From: Streptomyces justiciae
GTDB lineage: Bacteria > Actinomycetota > Actinomycetes > Streptomycetales > Streptomycetaceae
Direction: 5' to 3'
Length of the DNA: 64,000 bases
Assembly: GCF_015163075.1 (NCBI RefSeq)
Contig: NZ_JADDXU010000013.1
Coordinates: 186,001 to 250,000, forward strand
The position numbers and the translations under genes are program-made. Shown piece after piece: positions 52,001-61,254 of this stretch (positions are counted from its first letter, which is position 1; each line of letters begins with the position of its first letter). The notes beneath the pieces were generated by a model. The model saw only the letters and a program-made list of their open reading frames with translations. It was not told where the DNA came from and ran no database searches.

Positions 52001-54903
52001 CCGGCGAGATCGTCGACCGACGTGAGCGCGGTCGGTTCGCCGCCGGCCCGGCCGTCGGCGCGCTGTACGCGGGCCGGGCTCGAACCGGTGAGGGCCTGCG
52101 AGCCGGCCTGGGTCAGCGGGCTCGTGGTCACGGCGCGCGCCGACGGGGCCAGGCTGCCGCGAGTGACCTCGATCGAGTACGAGACGTCCGGCAGGAACCA
52201 CGGCGTCTCGAAGCGGAAGGTCACCCGGAGCACGAAGTAGTTCGGCACGTGTGCGAGCCACTCGGCGAGCAGCGCGATGCTGATGCCGAACCGGATGAAC
52301 CCGAAGAGCACGATGGCCATGCCGGCGTCGAATCGGATCCTCGCGACGAAGTCGTTCGTCCCGGTCAGCATGTACGTGAGGATGGCCTCCAGCGCACCCC
52401 AGCCCTGGAACTCCATCACCCCGATCGACCCGACGACCTTGAGCGAGATGGTCAGGCCGCCGCTGATGTGTTCGTTCTCCTGCCATTCCACGCAGAAGCC
52501 GGCTCGCATTGTCAGCGCGAACACCTTGGACAGCTTGACCAGCAGCTTGCCGCCGATCCACGTGTCCGGGTTGGCGAGCCGGCCGAACGCGACGAGGCCG
52601 GGCTTGTTGCCGAAGGTGATCGTCCCGCCGAGCCGCAGGTTGAGGTGCTTCGGGAAGTTCTTGACGATCTTGTCGATCGTGATGTCCAGCTGGATCATCA
52701 GCACGAAGGCGTCGCGGCGGAAGTCGTACTCGAACACACCGACCGCGATCGGCGTCTCGGCGCCGAACATCTGGAGTTCTATCACGATGATCAGCCCGGA
52801 CACGGACGGCGAGTCGAACCCCGCGCCGAACGCCCTGATCTTGATCACCGAGCCGGCGCCGCTGATCGACACACCGGCGCCGAGCCCGAACGCCCAGCCG
52901 TCCTTGGTCGGCGTCCACGCACTGTCCAGGTCCCGGGTCTCCGGCAGCGCCGTCGGCCGGGCGCGTTTGAGCCAGGAGTAGTACTTCAACTCGCCGGCCT
53001 GACGGTCGCTCGCGTCGATCTTGGGCATCAGCCCGTGTGCGAAAAGGACCTCGACCCCGGTCAGCTCGACCGGGCCCATCGGGATTGCGCCGAAGAACGC
53101 CAGCAGGAACAGGAAGAACTTGTCGCCCGGTCCGCCCGGCGGGGTCCGGGTTCCCCAGTACAGGTCGAGGGTCAGGCCCCACTTGTTGTCGCCGCAGTAG
53201 ACGACGATCCCACCGCCGAGTCCCTGCTCCTGCAGCCGCGTGCCGTTCGGCGCGGTGTCGTCGCGGTACATGCCGTGCGCGCTGATCTCGACGACGTTCT
53301 TGACCTTGATCTCCAGGCCGATGCCGCCGAGCTGGAACACCGGCGCGTCCGGATTGCCGGCGAAGCGGCCGCGCAGCCGGGTGAACCACGCGCCGCCCTC
53401 GAACGCGCCAATGCCGAGGCGGATCCCGCCGGAGATCGACATGTAGATGGCGCCGTGTTCGGAGGCCAGTCCCATCTCGTGCACCTCGAGCACGAACGTC
53501 GACAGGTGCAGCTGCGCGCCGTGCGGCATGACCATGTTGCCGGTCGGCTTGCCGCGGTCCCATCCGACGTCGACCAGGGCCGCCTCGAACGGTTGCCCGT
53601 CCTCGGCGGTCGCTTTCACCGCGCCGGCCGCCCCGGCGCCGGGACCGGGCTTCTCCTTGATCACGATCGTGACGAGGAACTGGATCGCGGCGCCCGGGCT
53701 CGGCGAGCGGCGCATCAGCTCCTGCAACGAGACGCCGGTCTTGACCCCGGTGATGTCGACCGTGATCTTCCACAAGTCGAGGTGCAGGATCGGGATGTGC
53801 GACCCCGCCGGCGTGTGCTCGAAGCCGATTCGCAGCACGTCGCCGTCGACGAGACCCACGGTCAGCTCGAAGTCGCCCGGGGTCGCCTGGCCGCTGTCGG
53901 GCCAGGCCAGACCGCCCTCCAGGGTCAGGCCGGTCCACCAGTCCGCCTCCTGCTCGGGCGTGATGAAGAACAGCCGACTGAGGAAGAGGTGGCGGCCCGT
54001 CGTGCCCAGTGGCACCACGATCGGCGCGTCGGCGAAGCTGAGATAGTGGTCGAGCGTCTCGCCGGGTTGCAGCGACCGGCGTACGCCGAGCGTGCCGTGC
54101 TGCGGCAGCGGCGGCCACAGCACGCTCGGAACGACCAGGTCCTCCAGGACCACCGCGGCCTGCTCGTTGAGATGGATCCGCTGCCGCAGGTCGCGCAGCA
54201 CGGTTCCGGGCTCGTCGAAGTCGAGCTCGATCCCGCCGAAGCCGAGCGAGCCGCCGCGGAACGCGAACATGCCTTGGTCGAGGTCGCGGCGGAGCCAGTC
54301 GACCTGATCCCGCGCCTGCGCGATCGAGGAGATCAGCGTGATCTCGTGGACCGCGATCGCCGGCGCACCGAAGATCGAGCACGGTCCGACCGAGATCGGC
54401 AGGTGCGGTTCGAGGTGGATCATCTGGCCGGCGTCGATCAGGAACGAGAAGTCCCGGCTGATCACCGAGTCGCCGGCGCCGGTCGAGAGCTGCACGCCCG
54501 CGTCGGCGCCCTGTTTGGCCGGGTCGGGGTGCGCGCCGAGCAGGTCGGGCGGCACCGCGACCTCGAGCGGCAACACGTCGATCTGCACGGTCGAGCCCCC
54601 GGCCGGGCCGATCGAGACGCGGAAGGCGGAGGTCCAGTCGGCCTTCGGCACGAACATGAAGCCGAGCGACGGGAACAGGTGACTGACCAAGCGGGTACGC
54701 GCCGGCGGCGTTCCGGCCACCAGCGACAGGGTGCCGGTGAGGGTGACCGTGCCGTCCGGCCCGATCTCGGTGACCACGTCGTCGACCTCGATCGCCTCGG
54801 TGGCCTGGGCGGCCAGCCCGGCGCCGGTCGTGCTCGGCGGGAACGAGGTGTCGATCTCCGAGACCGGCCACGCGATGGCGGCGAACAGCTCATTGAGTCT
54901 CAC
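49003..54903 (-). CDS. Giant uncharacterised protein, 1966 aa
   Basis: The largest gene of the window. It starts with GTG at 54901-54903, overlapping the stop of the phospholipase D-like gene (GTGA). No signal peptide or transmembrane anchor is obvious. The sequence is beta-rich. Residues about 340-890 alternate hydrophobic and polar positions with Gly (SGGIRLGIGAFEGGAWFTRL, GIGLEIKVKNVVEISAHGMY, LRLGGTITFGNKPGLVAFGR), giving the look of a long stacked beta structure; this recalls the little-studied DUF6603-type proteins, but I am not sure. The C-terminal 900 residues contain several jelly-roll-like segments (YRVELQGSIDQGGAIGVVVL) and end GVYRLDLSLTRRWFDTTD. Third gene of the coupled operon. 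Confidence 0.8.
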   Translation of the reverse strand: MRLNELFAAIAWPVSEIDTSFPPSTTGAGLAAQATEAIEVDDVVTEIGPDGTVTLTGTLSLVAGTPPARTRLVSHLFPSLGFMFVPKADWTSAFRVSIGPAGGSTVQIDVLPLEVAVPPDLLGAHPDPAKQGADAGVQLSTGAGDSVISRDFSFLIDAGQMIHLEPHLPISVGPCSIFGAPAIAVHEITLISSIAQARDQVDWLRRDLDQGMFAFRGGSLGFGGIELDFDEPGTVLRDLRQRIHLNEQAAVVLEDLVVPSVLWPPLPQHGTLGVRRSLQPGETLDHYLSFADAPIVVPLGTTGRHLFLSRLFFITPEQEADWWTGLTLEGGLAWPDSGQATPGDFELTVGLVDGDVLRIGFEHTPAGSHIPILHLDLWKITVDITGVKTGVSLQELMRRSPSPGAAIQFLVTIVIKEKPGPGAGAAGAVKATAEDGQPFEAALVDVGWDRGKPTGNMVMPHGAQLHLSTFVLEVHEMGLASEHGAIYMSISGGIRLGIGAFEGGAWFTRLRGRFAGNPDAPVFQLGGIGLEIKVKNVVEISAHGMYRDDTAPNGTRLQEQGLGGGIVVYCGDNKWGLTLDLYWGTRTPPGGPGDKFFLFLLAFFGAIPMGPVELTGVEVLFAHGLMPKIDASDRQAGELKYYSWLKRARPTALPETRDLDSAWTPTKDGWAFGLGAGVSISGAGSVIKIRAFGAGFDSPSVSGLIIVIELQMFGAETPIAVGVFEYDFRRDAFVLMIQLDITIDKIVKNFPKHLNLRLGGTITFGNKPGLVAFGRLANPDTWIGGKLLVKLSKVFALTMRAGFCVEWQENEHISGGLTISLKVVGSIGVMEFQGWGALEAILTYMLTGTNDFVARIRFDAGMAIVLFGFIRFGISIALLAEWLAHVPNYFVLRVTFRFETPWFLPDVSYSIEVTRGSLAPSARAVTTSPLTQAGSQALTGSSPARVQRADGRAGGEPTALTSVDDLAGATGAWQGSAAPVPLDATIEVDFSVMLVDALGIGATNPDLGLQVSGDGSLALTTRYTLTRLIMRRRPLSGGAWQTVEDLTSSASTRNFRWTWAQDTRVGGQVAPKRLLLNGRTPFTVGVNVPIADAEILDDNPNYPCCQVRRPDVARFDFDPEPRGPLPAGFSRDFRYEDRGTTAPVRMHGAPCAVVLPTAAGSTAGRVGSFAATGTIFTASASEDLAAAIVRVAVTSKDKVRLALVTLDRNGREVDRQQVTTGAVAFQEFAIDPGAPFATVFLAVETIKEEGPQAPVTPATVLLDAVECITVADRDRFERESDICSRESGGGTPPTVTFLARHAYEITLTTDVAIKHSVTEWESSTVTEKVAFTTAGPPGLNAAPEPGLELEPYVVSRAPGGRGLTYCEESVHLVLSEALSIFGPGSGMTEAALRLPVAIAVESAFDANPQAHVGKTSRTSADWFLTHRGEADPFVRPSRHDYVPAVSKDAAVLRYLRLAEASAGTCPVQDVEQLPRVGIEPFDPTGRSLWEPGASYVAVMRLADSPVVERTVFEDADLTAFTAVSGSWQVTAGALTAAEASTGAFGETTWDLYRVELQGSIDQGGAIGVVVLAGGPVTDAVHAAVVRARDNSVSLVARNGAGTLLGTVPLPATGQSSTLTVDVFADVIRARCGDAVLDFPRGNRGTGSCVLTSSHSRVTSLRVHGVDMYRRPFRTSRYEGFAEHVASCTGVERHHTGSAAEPLATLLARITGAAASAMTPTAAAADRERCFADAAAALAVPLREDSDRLHITLMSGGTDRWLLLESPEPMDFTEEITLRLLRREVHEALTAADKARLGPLIEAPLQIPPTGPQRPAGWATGARRLVIPTRSFGILDGPSARESVYRASLDGKFLTVVELATGATAKFKAPALTPADRALLQDVFVVLNGALRIIAWQVPTSTQWIPETATVLQDAPGLHTLVLPATSLADGVYRLDLSLTRRWFDTTDPLGPDNAYLDEASVEVLVT

Positions 54904-57758
54904 GGCGCCTCCAGCCGGCTGCTCGGGTCGATGAACGTGGCGAACAGGTCGTCCGACTGCGCCCCGGCGATCTCGACGCCGATCGCTGCGATGAAGGTGG
55001 CGTCCCAGAGCAGGCTGGTCAGGGCCGAGGTCTTGTCGGTGAACTCGGCCGAGAGGGCCAACTCCGTGGCGTACGGCTGGGCTTCGAAGGGGGTGAACCG
55101 GCTGCCGACGGTGAACTTGCGGTCGAAAAGCGCCAGCCCCGCAGCCGGGTCCCGGAGCGCGACCGCGGCGTACTCCGGGGCCAGCCCCAGATGTTCGGCC
55201 CAGAGCGCGATGCGCAGCTCCCGGATCCAGTTGTCGCCGTCGACGACCTGCTCGCGCATCGCGAAGACGTTGCACTCGCCGTCGGAGTAGTAACCGCGCC
55301 GGTTGGAGTTGGCCGAGCCGATGGCGGCGAAGGCGTCGTCGATGAGAAGCATCTTCGCGTGGACGTAGATCGACGGGAACGAGCCGCTGGACACGGCGGC
55401 GCGCACCTTGTGCCCGGCCCGCGGGGTGCCCGAGGCAGCATCGAACAGCCGGGTGTCCTCCCAGCGCTCGACGTCGAGCCGGACACTTGTCGGGCTGGTG
55501 AATCCGGCGACCTGGTGGGTCGCACGCATCACCTCGCCGTCGACGGTGAGCCAGAACGGCGTCGCCGGAACCCGCTCGGGCGGCGCGACCTCGATCACGT
55601 TGGCGCCGGCGGTCACCGGCGCGGCCAGCCAGAGCCGGCCGGACGACGACTCCCGCGAGGTCGACGTGTGCGAGAACTTGCGGCGCAGGATGCCGACTTT
55701 GACCCGGTCTCCCCAGGCCGCGCGCAGGTCGTCGATGAGCGCCTGCCGCCGGGGCATCCCGAACGGCTGGTCGGGGCTGGCCGGGATCGCGATGATCAGC
55801 GGACCGGACACGTGCGCGGCGGCCGCCACGAGCGCGTCGGCGAATGCGGGCGGCGGGGTCAGGTACTGGTCCTCGAGGTAGAGGTACCGCCGGGCTCGGC
55901 CGATCGCCGCCAGCATCGTTTCCAGGATCGTGCTCTCCCCGGCCGGGGCATAAGGCAGTCCCCGGCCGGATCCAGCCAGCGGACGGTAGTAGGTGCGCGC
56001 CACCTGCACTACATCGGACCCGCCGGTGGGCAGGCGGTCGAGCGCGCCCGGCGCGTCCAGCCGCAGCGCCGTGCCGGCGACATGCTGCCAGCGCTCGGCG
56101 AACGTCTTCACCAGCTCGGCGGTGGCCGGGCCGTCGACCCGGGCGTGCACGTCGTGGAACGGCGATCGGGAGCCGTGTCCCGGGGTCTGCAGCCGGTCGG
56201 CGTTGAGGTCGATCCCGCCGCAGTAGGCGTGCACGCCCTCGTCGGTGCGGACCACCTGGATCTTCTGGTGGAACACACTGAACTTCCGGGTGGCGCCGAG
56301 CACGACCGAGGCGAGTGCGCCCGTGGTCACCGCCCGCGGGTTGTCGTCCACCTCGGCGTCCACCGGGTCGAGATGGGCCTCGACCCCGGCGATCGCGCCG
56401 AGTGCCTGGATCGCGCCCTTGTTGAGCTCGAACAGCTTCTCGAGCAGCCCCTCCGGGTCGGTCGAGCCGTAGAACACCAGCCCGGCCAGGAACTCGGCGT
56501 GCAGCAGGAAACTGATCTTGTTGAGTGTGTCGTCCGGCTGCAAGGCGGTCGCGACCAGCCCCGCCTGGGCCAGCAGGATCGCCGTGACCTGGGCGGCCGT
56601 CTGCACGTCACGCACCCAGCCAGGATTGAGCTGGAGCATCTCCAAGGCGAGGAACCGGGCCTCGCCACCGGCCGCGGCCATGTCGGTGGCCACGTCGACC
56701 ACCCGTCGCCGCGTTCCGGCGGCGGCCGGGCCGAGCACCACGTCGTGCTGCAGCGAGTAACCGGTCACGTAGAAGGAGCCCTCCGCCCCGGCGGTCACGG
56801 CCCGGTTGACCTGAGCGAACAGGTCGGCGTAGGTCGCCACCCCGTCGACGAACGGCAGCACGGTGTTCCCTCGCGTGAACCGGCTCAGTGCGGCCGACTG
56901 CTGCGGCGACAACCAGTCCTCCACCGATGCGACGCTGATCGTGGAGGTTGCTTCGGTGACTGGAACACGACCGTCGGGGTGAGCCGCGCCGTCGGCGCTC
57001 GCGATCGGCGAAGCCCCGGCCGACACGTCGAGCGTGGCGCCGGTGAGCCCGGCCCTGGTAGTGCCGAGCGCTGCCACCGCGTCGCCGAGGTGGGCCGCGC
57101 TCAGGGTCACTGGCGCGCCGCCGGCTACGGATATCGAGCGGCCGGTGGCCGGGCTCCCGCCCGGTTCGAGCACCCGCAGCGGTGCCGCCAGCCCCGCCAT
57201 CGTCGCTACGAACGCCTGCCACGTCGGTGTGCCGAAGCTCAGGCCTTCGGCGTCGAACGCAGCTGCCAGATAGCGCAGCACCGAGAGGGTGTCCATGCCG
57301 GGAGCGGCGGGCAGGAGTGCGAACAGGCGCAGCTGTATCACCGTGACCGGGTTGCCGGCCAGCATGACCGGGTCCTGTCCCATCACCCCCCGCGGGTCCC
57401 CCTGCTCGGCGGAGGCATCGGTGGCATCGGTGAAGCGCAGCGCGACGACCGGGTTGCCCAGCGGCAGCCGCGTGCGCAGGGTGCCGAACTGTAGGACGTC
57501 CGCCGCGCTGCCCCACAGCCAGTGCACTGTGCTGCCGCTGGTCTGCGCGTGCCACCAGCGGCCGGAACCCGGGAACCGCAGCGTGGTCGCGAACCCGCTG
57601 CCCAGAAGCGCAGGGTGTTCGCAGGCAGGCCGGGCCGGGGTTCCGACGGCGCCCGGTCCGGACGGCGGGGCGAGTCGGCTCAGCCCCGGCGGCAGGTCGG
57701 ACACCGTGGTGTGCGACCAGGTCAGGGCCGAGACGTCGGCGATCGGTGAGACGAGCAT
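54900..57758 (-). CDS. Phospholipase D-superfamily protein, 952 aa
   Basis: A long PLD-fold protein. Residues 1-330 are a unique beta-rich N-terminal region (LPPGLSRLAPPSGPGAVGTP onward). The first catalytic half has FSVFHQKIQVVRTDEGVHAY followed by CGGIDLN (about residues 490-518, H-x-K). The second is SIYVHAKMLLIDDAFAAIGS followed by ANSNRRGYYSDGE (about 795-827, a complete H-x-K-x4-D-x6-GSxN). Another conserved segment, RRYLYLEDQYLTPPPAFADA, precedes it, as in PLD enzymes of the phosphatidylcholine type. About 450 residues is usual for these; this has twice that. No signal peptide. ATG overlaps the upstream stop (TGATG). It could cleave phosphodiesters in lipids or nucleic acids. Confidence 0.85.
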   Translation of the reverse strand: MLVSPIADVSALTWSHTTVSDLPPGLSRLAPPSGPGAVGTPARPACEHPALLGSGFATTLRFPGSGRWWHAQTSGSTVHWLWGSAADVLQFGTLRTRLPLGNPVVALRFTDATDASAEQGDPRGVMGQDPVMLAGNPVTVIQLRLFALLPAAPGMDTLSVLRYLAAAFDAEGLSFGTPTWQAFVATMAGLAAPLRVLEPGGSPATGRSISVAGGAPVTLSAAHLGDAVAALGTTRAGLTGATLDVSAGASPIASADGAAHPDGRVPVTEATSTISVASVEDWLSPQQSAALSRFTRGNTVLPFVDGVATYADLFAQVNRAVTAGAEGSFYVTGYSLQHDVVLGPAAAGTRRRVVDVATDMAAAGGEARFLALEMLQLNPGWVRDVQTAAQVTAILLAQAGLVATALQPDDTLNKISFLLHAEFLAGLVFYGSTDPEGLLEKLFELNKGAIQALGAIAGVEAHLDPVDAEVDDNPRAVTTGALASVVLGATRKFSVFHQKIQVVRTDEGVHAYCGGIDLNADRLQTPGHGSRSPFHDVHARVDGPATAELVKTFAERWQHVAGTALRLDAPGALDRLPTGGSDVVQVARTYYRPLAGSGRGLPYAPAGESTILETMLAAIGRARRYLYLEDQYLTPPPAFADALVAAAAHVSGPLIIAIPASPDQPFGMPRRQALIDDLRAAWGDRVKVGILRRKFSHTSTSRESSSGRLWLAAPVTAGANVIEVAPPERVPATPFWLTVDGEVMRATHQVAGFTSPTSVRLDVERWEDTRLFDAASGTPRAGHKVRAAVSSGSFPSIYVHAKMLLIDDAFAAIGSANSNRRGYYSDGECNVFAMREQVVDGDNWIRELRIALWAEHLGLAPEYAAVALRDPAAGLALFDRKFTVGSRFTPFEAQPYATELALSAEFTDKTSALTSLLWDATFIAAIGVEIAGAQSDDLFATFIDPSSRLEAP

Positions 57759-60700
57759 CAGATCTCCCTGGACGCCGCGTGCAGCGGACCGGCCAGACGG
57801 GACGGGACGCCGTCAGCGCTCACCGCCAGCGCCCAGACGTGCAGGACCATCCCGTCCGGCGGCACCGTGACAGTGGCCGACGCCTGGTTGTCCGCGCCGC
57901 GTACAGCGGCCACCGCGGTCGCGACGGTGCCGGACGCGTCCCGCACCACCAGGCGGTCGATCGGCGCGAGGTCGGGCCGGTTGCGGATCGTCGCCAGTGA
58001 CGCGGTCGCCGTGCCGAACGAGTTGTCGGCCGTGACGAACACGTACGGGTCGCCGTCGACGTCCGTGCAGTCCAGCCGGATGGTGGCGGTCCCGGCGGCC
58101 ACGTCGAGTCCGAGCAGCAGCGGTGCCAACGCTCGTGACGGGGATGGCACGTGCATCACCACGCCGAGCATCTGGGCCGCCGCCGAGGGCCGTCCGGCAG
58201 CGTCCACGGTGCGCAGCCTGTAGAGCCAGCGGGACGGCCGGTTGGGCAGAGTGTCTTCGAACGACGACGACGGATCCAGTACGCCGAGCCGCTCGGCCGC
58301 CTCGTCCAGCCCGTCCAGCCGGGTGGCGGCGTAGGCCAGGAACCGGTCGGGCACCTGACGGGCCGCGTACCCCGCTCGCAACGCTGCCTGATCGGCCGGC
58401 GAGAGCGCCCAGGCGACGATCGATCCGTCCGCGCGGACGAGCGAGATCGACCCGGGCTCGACCCGCAGCCGGGGGAGGACCGCCGACGCAGGGATCCGTT
58501 CGAGCAGCATCCGGGACACCCGAGCAGCCCCGGCCGGCACGTAGTCGGCCGGGCGGAGCACCCCGTGCACGGTGTCGCCGGCTTGCCGGCGCAGCGTCAG
58601 CGCGGGCACGTCGGCGAGGTCCACCGGCACCAGCGTGGGCCGGCCGTAGTAGCGGGCGGTGACCTCGTGAGCGGCCACCGTCGACTCGTTGCCGGGCCGG
58701 GGCGCCGGCTCCACTGCCGCCCGGCGGTCGGGCACATAGGACTCGGCGTCGGCGGCGGTCACCCCGAACGCGAGCCGCTGCCGCGGCACGGTGTCGCTCG
58801 TGGCCACGCCGGCCGGTCGGACCAGCTCGTAGGCTTCGACGTCCGACCCGCTCAGTGCCGCTCGGGGCACCACGTCGACCCGGTCATCCCAGTACTCCGG
58901 ATCGAGCTCGGCCGACGTGGTCCGGTTGATCGTCAGTGGACCGGGTGCCGGCGACTGCGCCGGTGACACCGGGCTGGCCGTGAGCCGGAGGGCCACCGCG
59001 GTGCCGGCCGGGTGTCCGAGAACGCGGTACGCCAGGCCCAGCACCACGCTCACCCCGGCGAACTCGTCGGCGGCGATCGGCCGGCTCGCGACGACCGGCA
59101 GGCTCCAGCCGTCCGGGACGGCGGTCGGGACGCCAGCGGGGGTGAGGGTGATCGCAGTCAGCGCCGAGGCGTGCCGGTAGACCCGGAACTCGGCCACATC
59201 GGGCGCGAGCTCGCGCTGCTCCGGTCCCCAGCCCCAGCGCAGGAGGACCACGTCGCCGCCGGCCGCGGTGGCCGCCTGCGCCGCCGTCAGGTCGGGGTCG
59301 CCGTGCTGCAGAAGCGTGACCTGCACGCCGGCGGGCGGAACGACCTGCGGGTCGATCGGCGCGGCAAGCGGTGGCGTGGTCGGCACGGGCGGGCGAACGT
59401 AGGTGCGCAGCGGAACGGGCGCGGCGACGGCGGGCCCGGACGGGCGGCCGATCGCATCGACCGAGCGCACCCGGTAGGTGACGTTCTCGCCGTAGGACAG
59501 CACGTCCGCCTCGAACAACTCGGTCACCTGCACGAGCCCGGTGTTGGAGGACGGCGCCGCACCGGCTGGCGGGAATGCGGCCAGCAGGTTCATCCCCCAC
59601 GCCGGCGTGTCGGAACCGGTCGGCGCGTTGCGGCCGGAAACCTGCATGCCGTCCCCGTCGGCGGGCGTGAACGCCTGGCCCGCCCAGCTGCGATCGAGCA
59701 GGTAAAAGGCGACCTCGGTCGGCGGGGCGCTCACCGACGGTGGCAGGAACGCCAGAGCGGCCGGGTCGATCGAGGGCGGCGCGGCCCAGACCACCTCGAA
59801 CCCGCGGCCGGTGTCCAGCACGCCGCGAGCCGCTGCACGCGCCGGGTCGGACAGGTTTGTCGCCCGAATCATCGAGGGCGGGTCGGGCGATGCCGTCGGG
59901 CCGTACTCGATGTCGTAGATATTCTGTTCGACCGTGACCGGTTCGTCGGGCTTGAGCCCGGCGTGGAGTGGCCGCAGGACAATGCCGGACACCGCCAGGT
60001 CGCCCTCGACCACCACCATGTCGACCGCGGTGCCGAAGTCGAGCACGGTGCGCCGGTCGCTCGTGGCCGACACCGAGGCGACCACCGTGCCGTTGCGCGA
60101 TCCCCGGGCAGACACCTGCCCGCGGGCCTGTAGTTCGAACAGCACCCGCCGGCTCGGGTTGTCCAGCGCCAGCTGAAGGCGCTTGAGTTCAAACCCCTTG
60201 CGGAATGTCGACGGCGAACCACCGAAGGTCTCCACGGCGACGACCGTGCACGGCCGGTCGGTCCACACCGACGCGTCACCCCAGCGGAAGGAGCGTGGCA
60301 GCCGGTAGCCGCGGGGTACCGTGTGCAGGTCGAACATCTGCTCGTCCCGGTCACTACGGGGCACCGAGCCGACGATCCGGTAGTCGTAACGACGCCCGGG
60401 AGTCAGCGAGTCGCGGTCCAGATGCGCCAGGCCCCAGCCCCGCCGCCACGGCGCGAGCAGGGTCGGTGCAACCGCCAGCCCGTAGGGCGAGACGTCCCAG
60501 TCGTCGCCGCCGGCCCCCGGTTTCTCGGACATCACGCGCATCGCCGGCACACCACCGGGCCGGCGCAGCGCCGCATCTGCGTACCGGGTGACGTCGCCGA
60601 AGTTACCCGCGATGACCTCGGGCGCGGCCCGGCCGTCGGCCAGCGCCCGGCCGTCGGCGGCGCTCGGCACCGTGGCATTGACCGAGCCGAACGGCACCTG

Positions 60701-61219
60701 CAGGTTCTTCACGATCGGGGTGAGGCCGGTCCACTGTTTCTCGTCCGGGACGTCGCCGCAGACCTGCGCGGTCGCCTTGCCGAATCCGGTGACCAGCCAG
60801 ACGATGCCGAGGTCGGTGCCGCGCAGGATGACGGTGGGCCCGGGGAACGCGGCACCGGCCACCACCGTCCCGTCGTCGGTGCCGACGAACGCCGCCCGCG
60901 CCTGCGGCGAGGTGATCCAGACGACGCTGTGCCGCCGGACCAACTCGATGCGGTAGGTCCACAGCGCCTTCGGGTCGTCCGGATCCCGGGACTGCGCCCA
61001 GATCACGGCGTCGGGCAGCCAGACCCGCCCGAGCTGGCGGGCTTCGGCCAGCTGAGCGGCGGTCAGGTTGAGGCAGAACTGGTCCTTCTCACCGCGGGCG
61101 TTGCGCCGGTAGATCGTGAACCCGTCCAGCGAATGACCGGTCGGCCACGGTGGCGACCACAGTAGATGGATGCCGTCGAGTTTGCCGCCGTCCAGGCGGG
61201 AGATCGCGTGCAGCCTCAT
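57758..61219 (-). CDS. Large protein with fibronectin-III-like repeats, 1153 aa
   Basis: First large gene of the operon. No signal peptide or membrane helix. The N-terminus reads LLWSPPWPTGHSLDGFTIYR, and similar strand pairs recur: VAEFRVYRHASALTAI, NVTYRVRSVDAIGRPSGPAV (about residue 580) and SRWLYRLRTVDAAGRPSAAA (about residue 1000). These are typical strands of FN3-like beta-sandwich domains, of which there may be four or more. A jelly-roll-like domain lies around residues 310-420 (CTVVAVETFGGSPSTFRKGF onward). The ATG overlaps a 12-codon leader ORF. It may be a scaffold or adhesive component acting with the PLD protein and the 1966-residue protein. Confidence 0.8.
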   Translation of the reverse strand: MRLHAISRLDGGKLDGIHLLWSPPWPTGHSLDGFTIYRRNARGEKDQFCLNLTAAQLAEARQLGRVWLPDAVIWAQSRDPDDPKALWTYRIELVRRHSVVWITSPQARAAFVGTDDGTVVAGAAFPGPTVILRGTDLGIVWLVTGFGKATAQVCGDVPDEKQWTGLTPIVKNLQVPFGSVNATVPSAADGRALADGRAAPEVIAGNFGDVTRYADAALRRPGGVPAMRVMSEKPGAGGDDWDVSPYGLAVAPTLLAPWRRGWGLAHLDRDSLTPGRRYDYRIVGSVPRSDRDEQMFDLHTVPRGYRLPRSFRWGDASVWTDRPCTVVAVETFGGSPSTFRKGFELKRLQLALDNPSRRVLFELQARGQVSARGSRNGTVVASVSATSDRRTVLDFGTAVDMVVVEGDLAVSGIVLRPLHAGLKPDEPVTVEQNIYDIEYGPTASPDPPSMIRATNLSDPARAAARGVLDTGRGFEVVWAAPPSIDPAALAFLPPSVSAPPTEVAFYLLDRSWAGQAFTPADGDGMQVSGRNAPTGSDTPAWGMNLLAAFPPAGAAPSSNTGLVQVTELFEADVLSYGENVTYRVRSVDAIGRPSGPAVAAPVPLRTYVRPPVPTTPPLAAPIDPQVVPPAGVQVTLLQHGDPDLTAAQAATAAGGDVVLLRWGWGPEQRELAPDVAEFRVYRHASALTAITLTPAGVPTAVPDGWSLPVVASRPIAADEFAGVSVVLGLAYRVLGHPAGTAVALRLTASPVSPAQSPAPGPLTINRTTSAELDPEYWDDRVDVVPRAALSGSDVEAYELVRPAGVATSDTVPRQRLAFGVTAADAESYVPDRRAAVEPAPRPGNESTVAAHEVTARYYGRPTLVPVDLADVPALTLRRQAGDTVHGVLRPADYVPAGAARVSRMLLERIPASAVLPRLRVEPGSISLVRADGSIVAWALSPADQAALRAGYAARQVPDRFLAYAATRLDGLDEAAERLGVLDPSSSFEDTLPNRPSRWLYRLRTVDAAGRPSAAAQMLGVVMHVPSPSRALAPLLLGLDVAAGTATIRLDCTDVDGDPYVFVTADNSFGTATASLATIRNRPDLAPIDRLVVRDASGTVATAVAAVRGADNQASATVTVPPDGMVLHVWALAVSADGVPSRLAGPLHAASREI

Positions 61220-61254
61220 CGCGGCGCCCGTGTCGGACTGGTGGAGAAAGTCAT
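61216..61254 (-). CDS. 12-aa leader ORF of the large operon
   Basis: An ATG at 61252-61254 preceded by GGAG at good spacing encodes MTFSTSPTRAPR, and its TGA overlaps the ATG of the 1153-aa gene (CGATGAGG). That gene has no ribosome binding site of its own, so translation of the leader may be needed to load ribosomes. Confidence 0.42.
   Translation of the reverse strand: MTFSTSPTRAPR

Noticed and set aside
51269..54871. 1200-codon minus-strand frame in another phase
   Set aside because: It lies inside the 1966-aa gene in a different frame and is extremely Arg-rich; the frame coupled by GTGA to the PLD gene is the real one.
52249..55290. 1013-codon plus-strand frame
   Set aside because: Antisense shadow of the giant gene, rich in Asp/Arg/Glu, with no recognisable motif.
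49003..61219. An extracellular contractile injection system or polyketide megasynthase
   Set aside because: No sheath, tube, baseplate or AAA+ genes and no KS/AT/ACP or condensation motifs are present; the large proteins are of other kinds.
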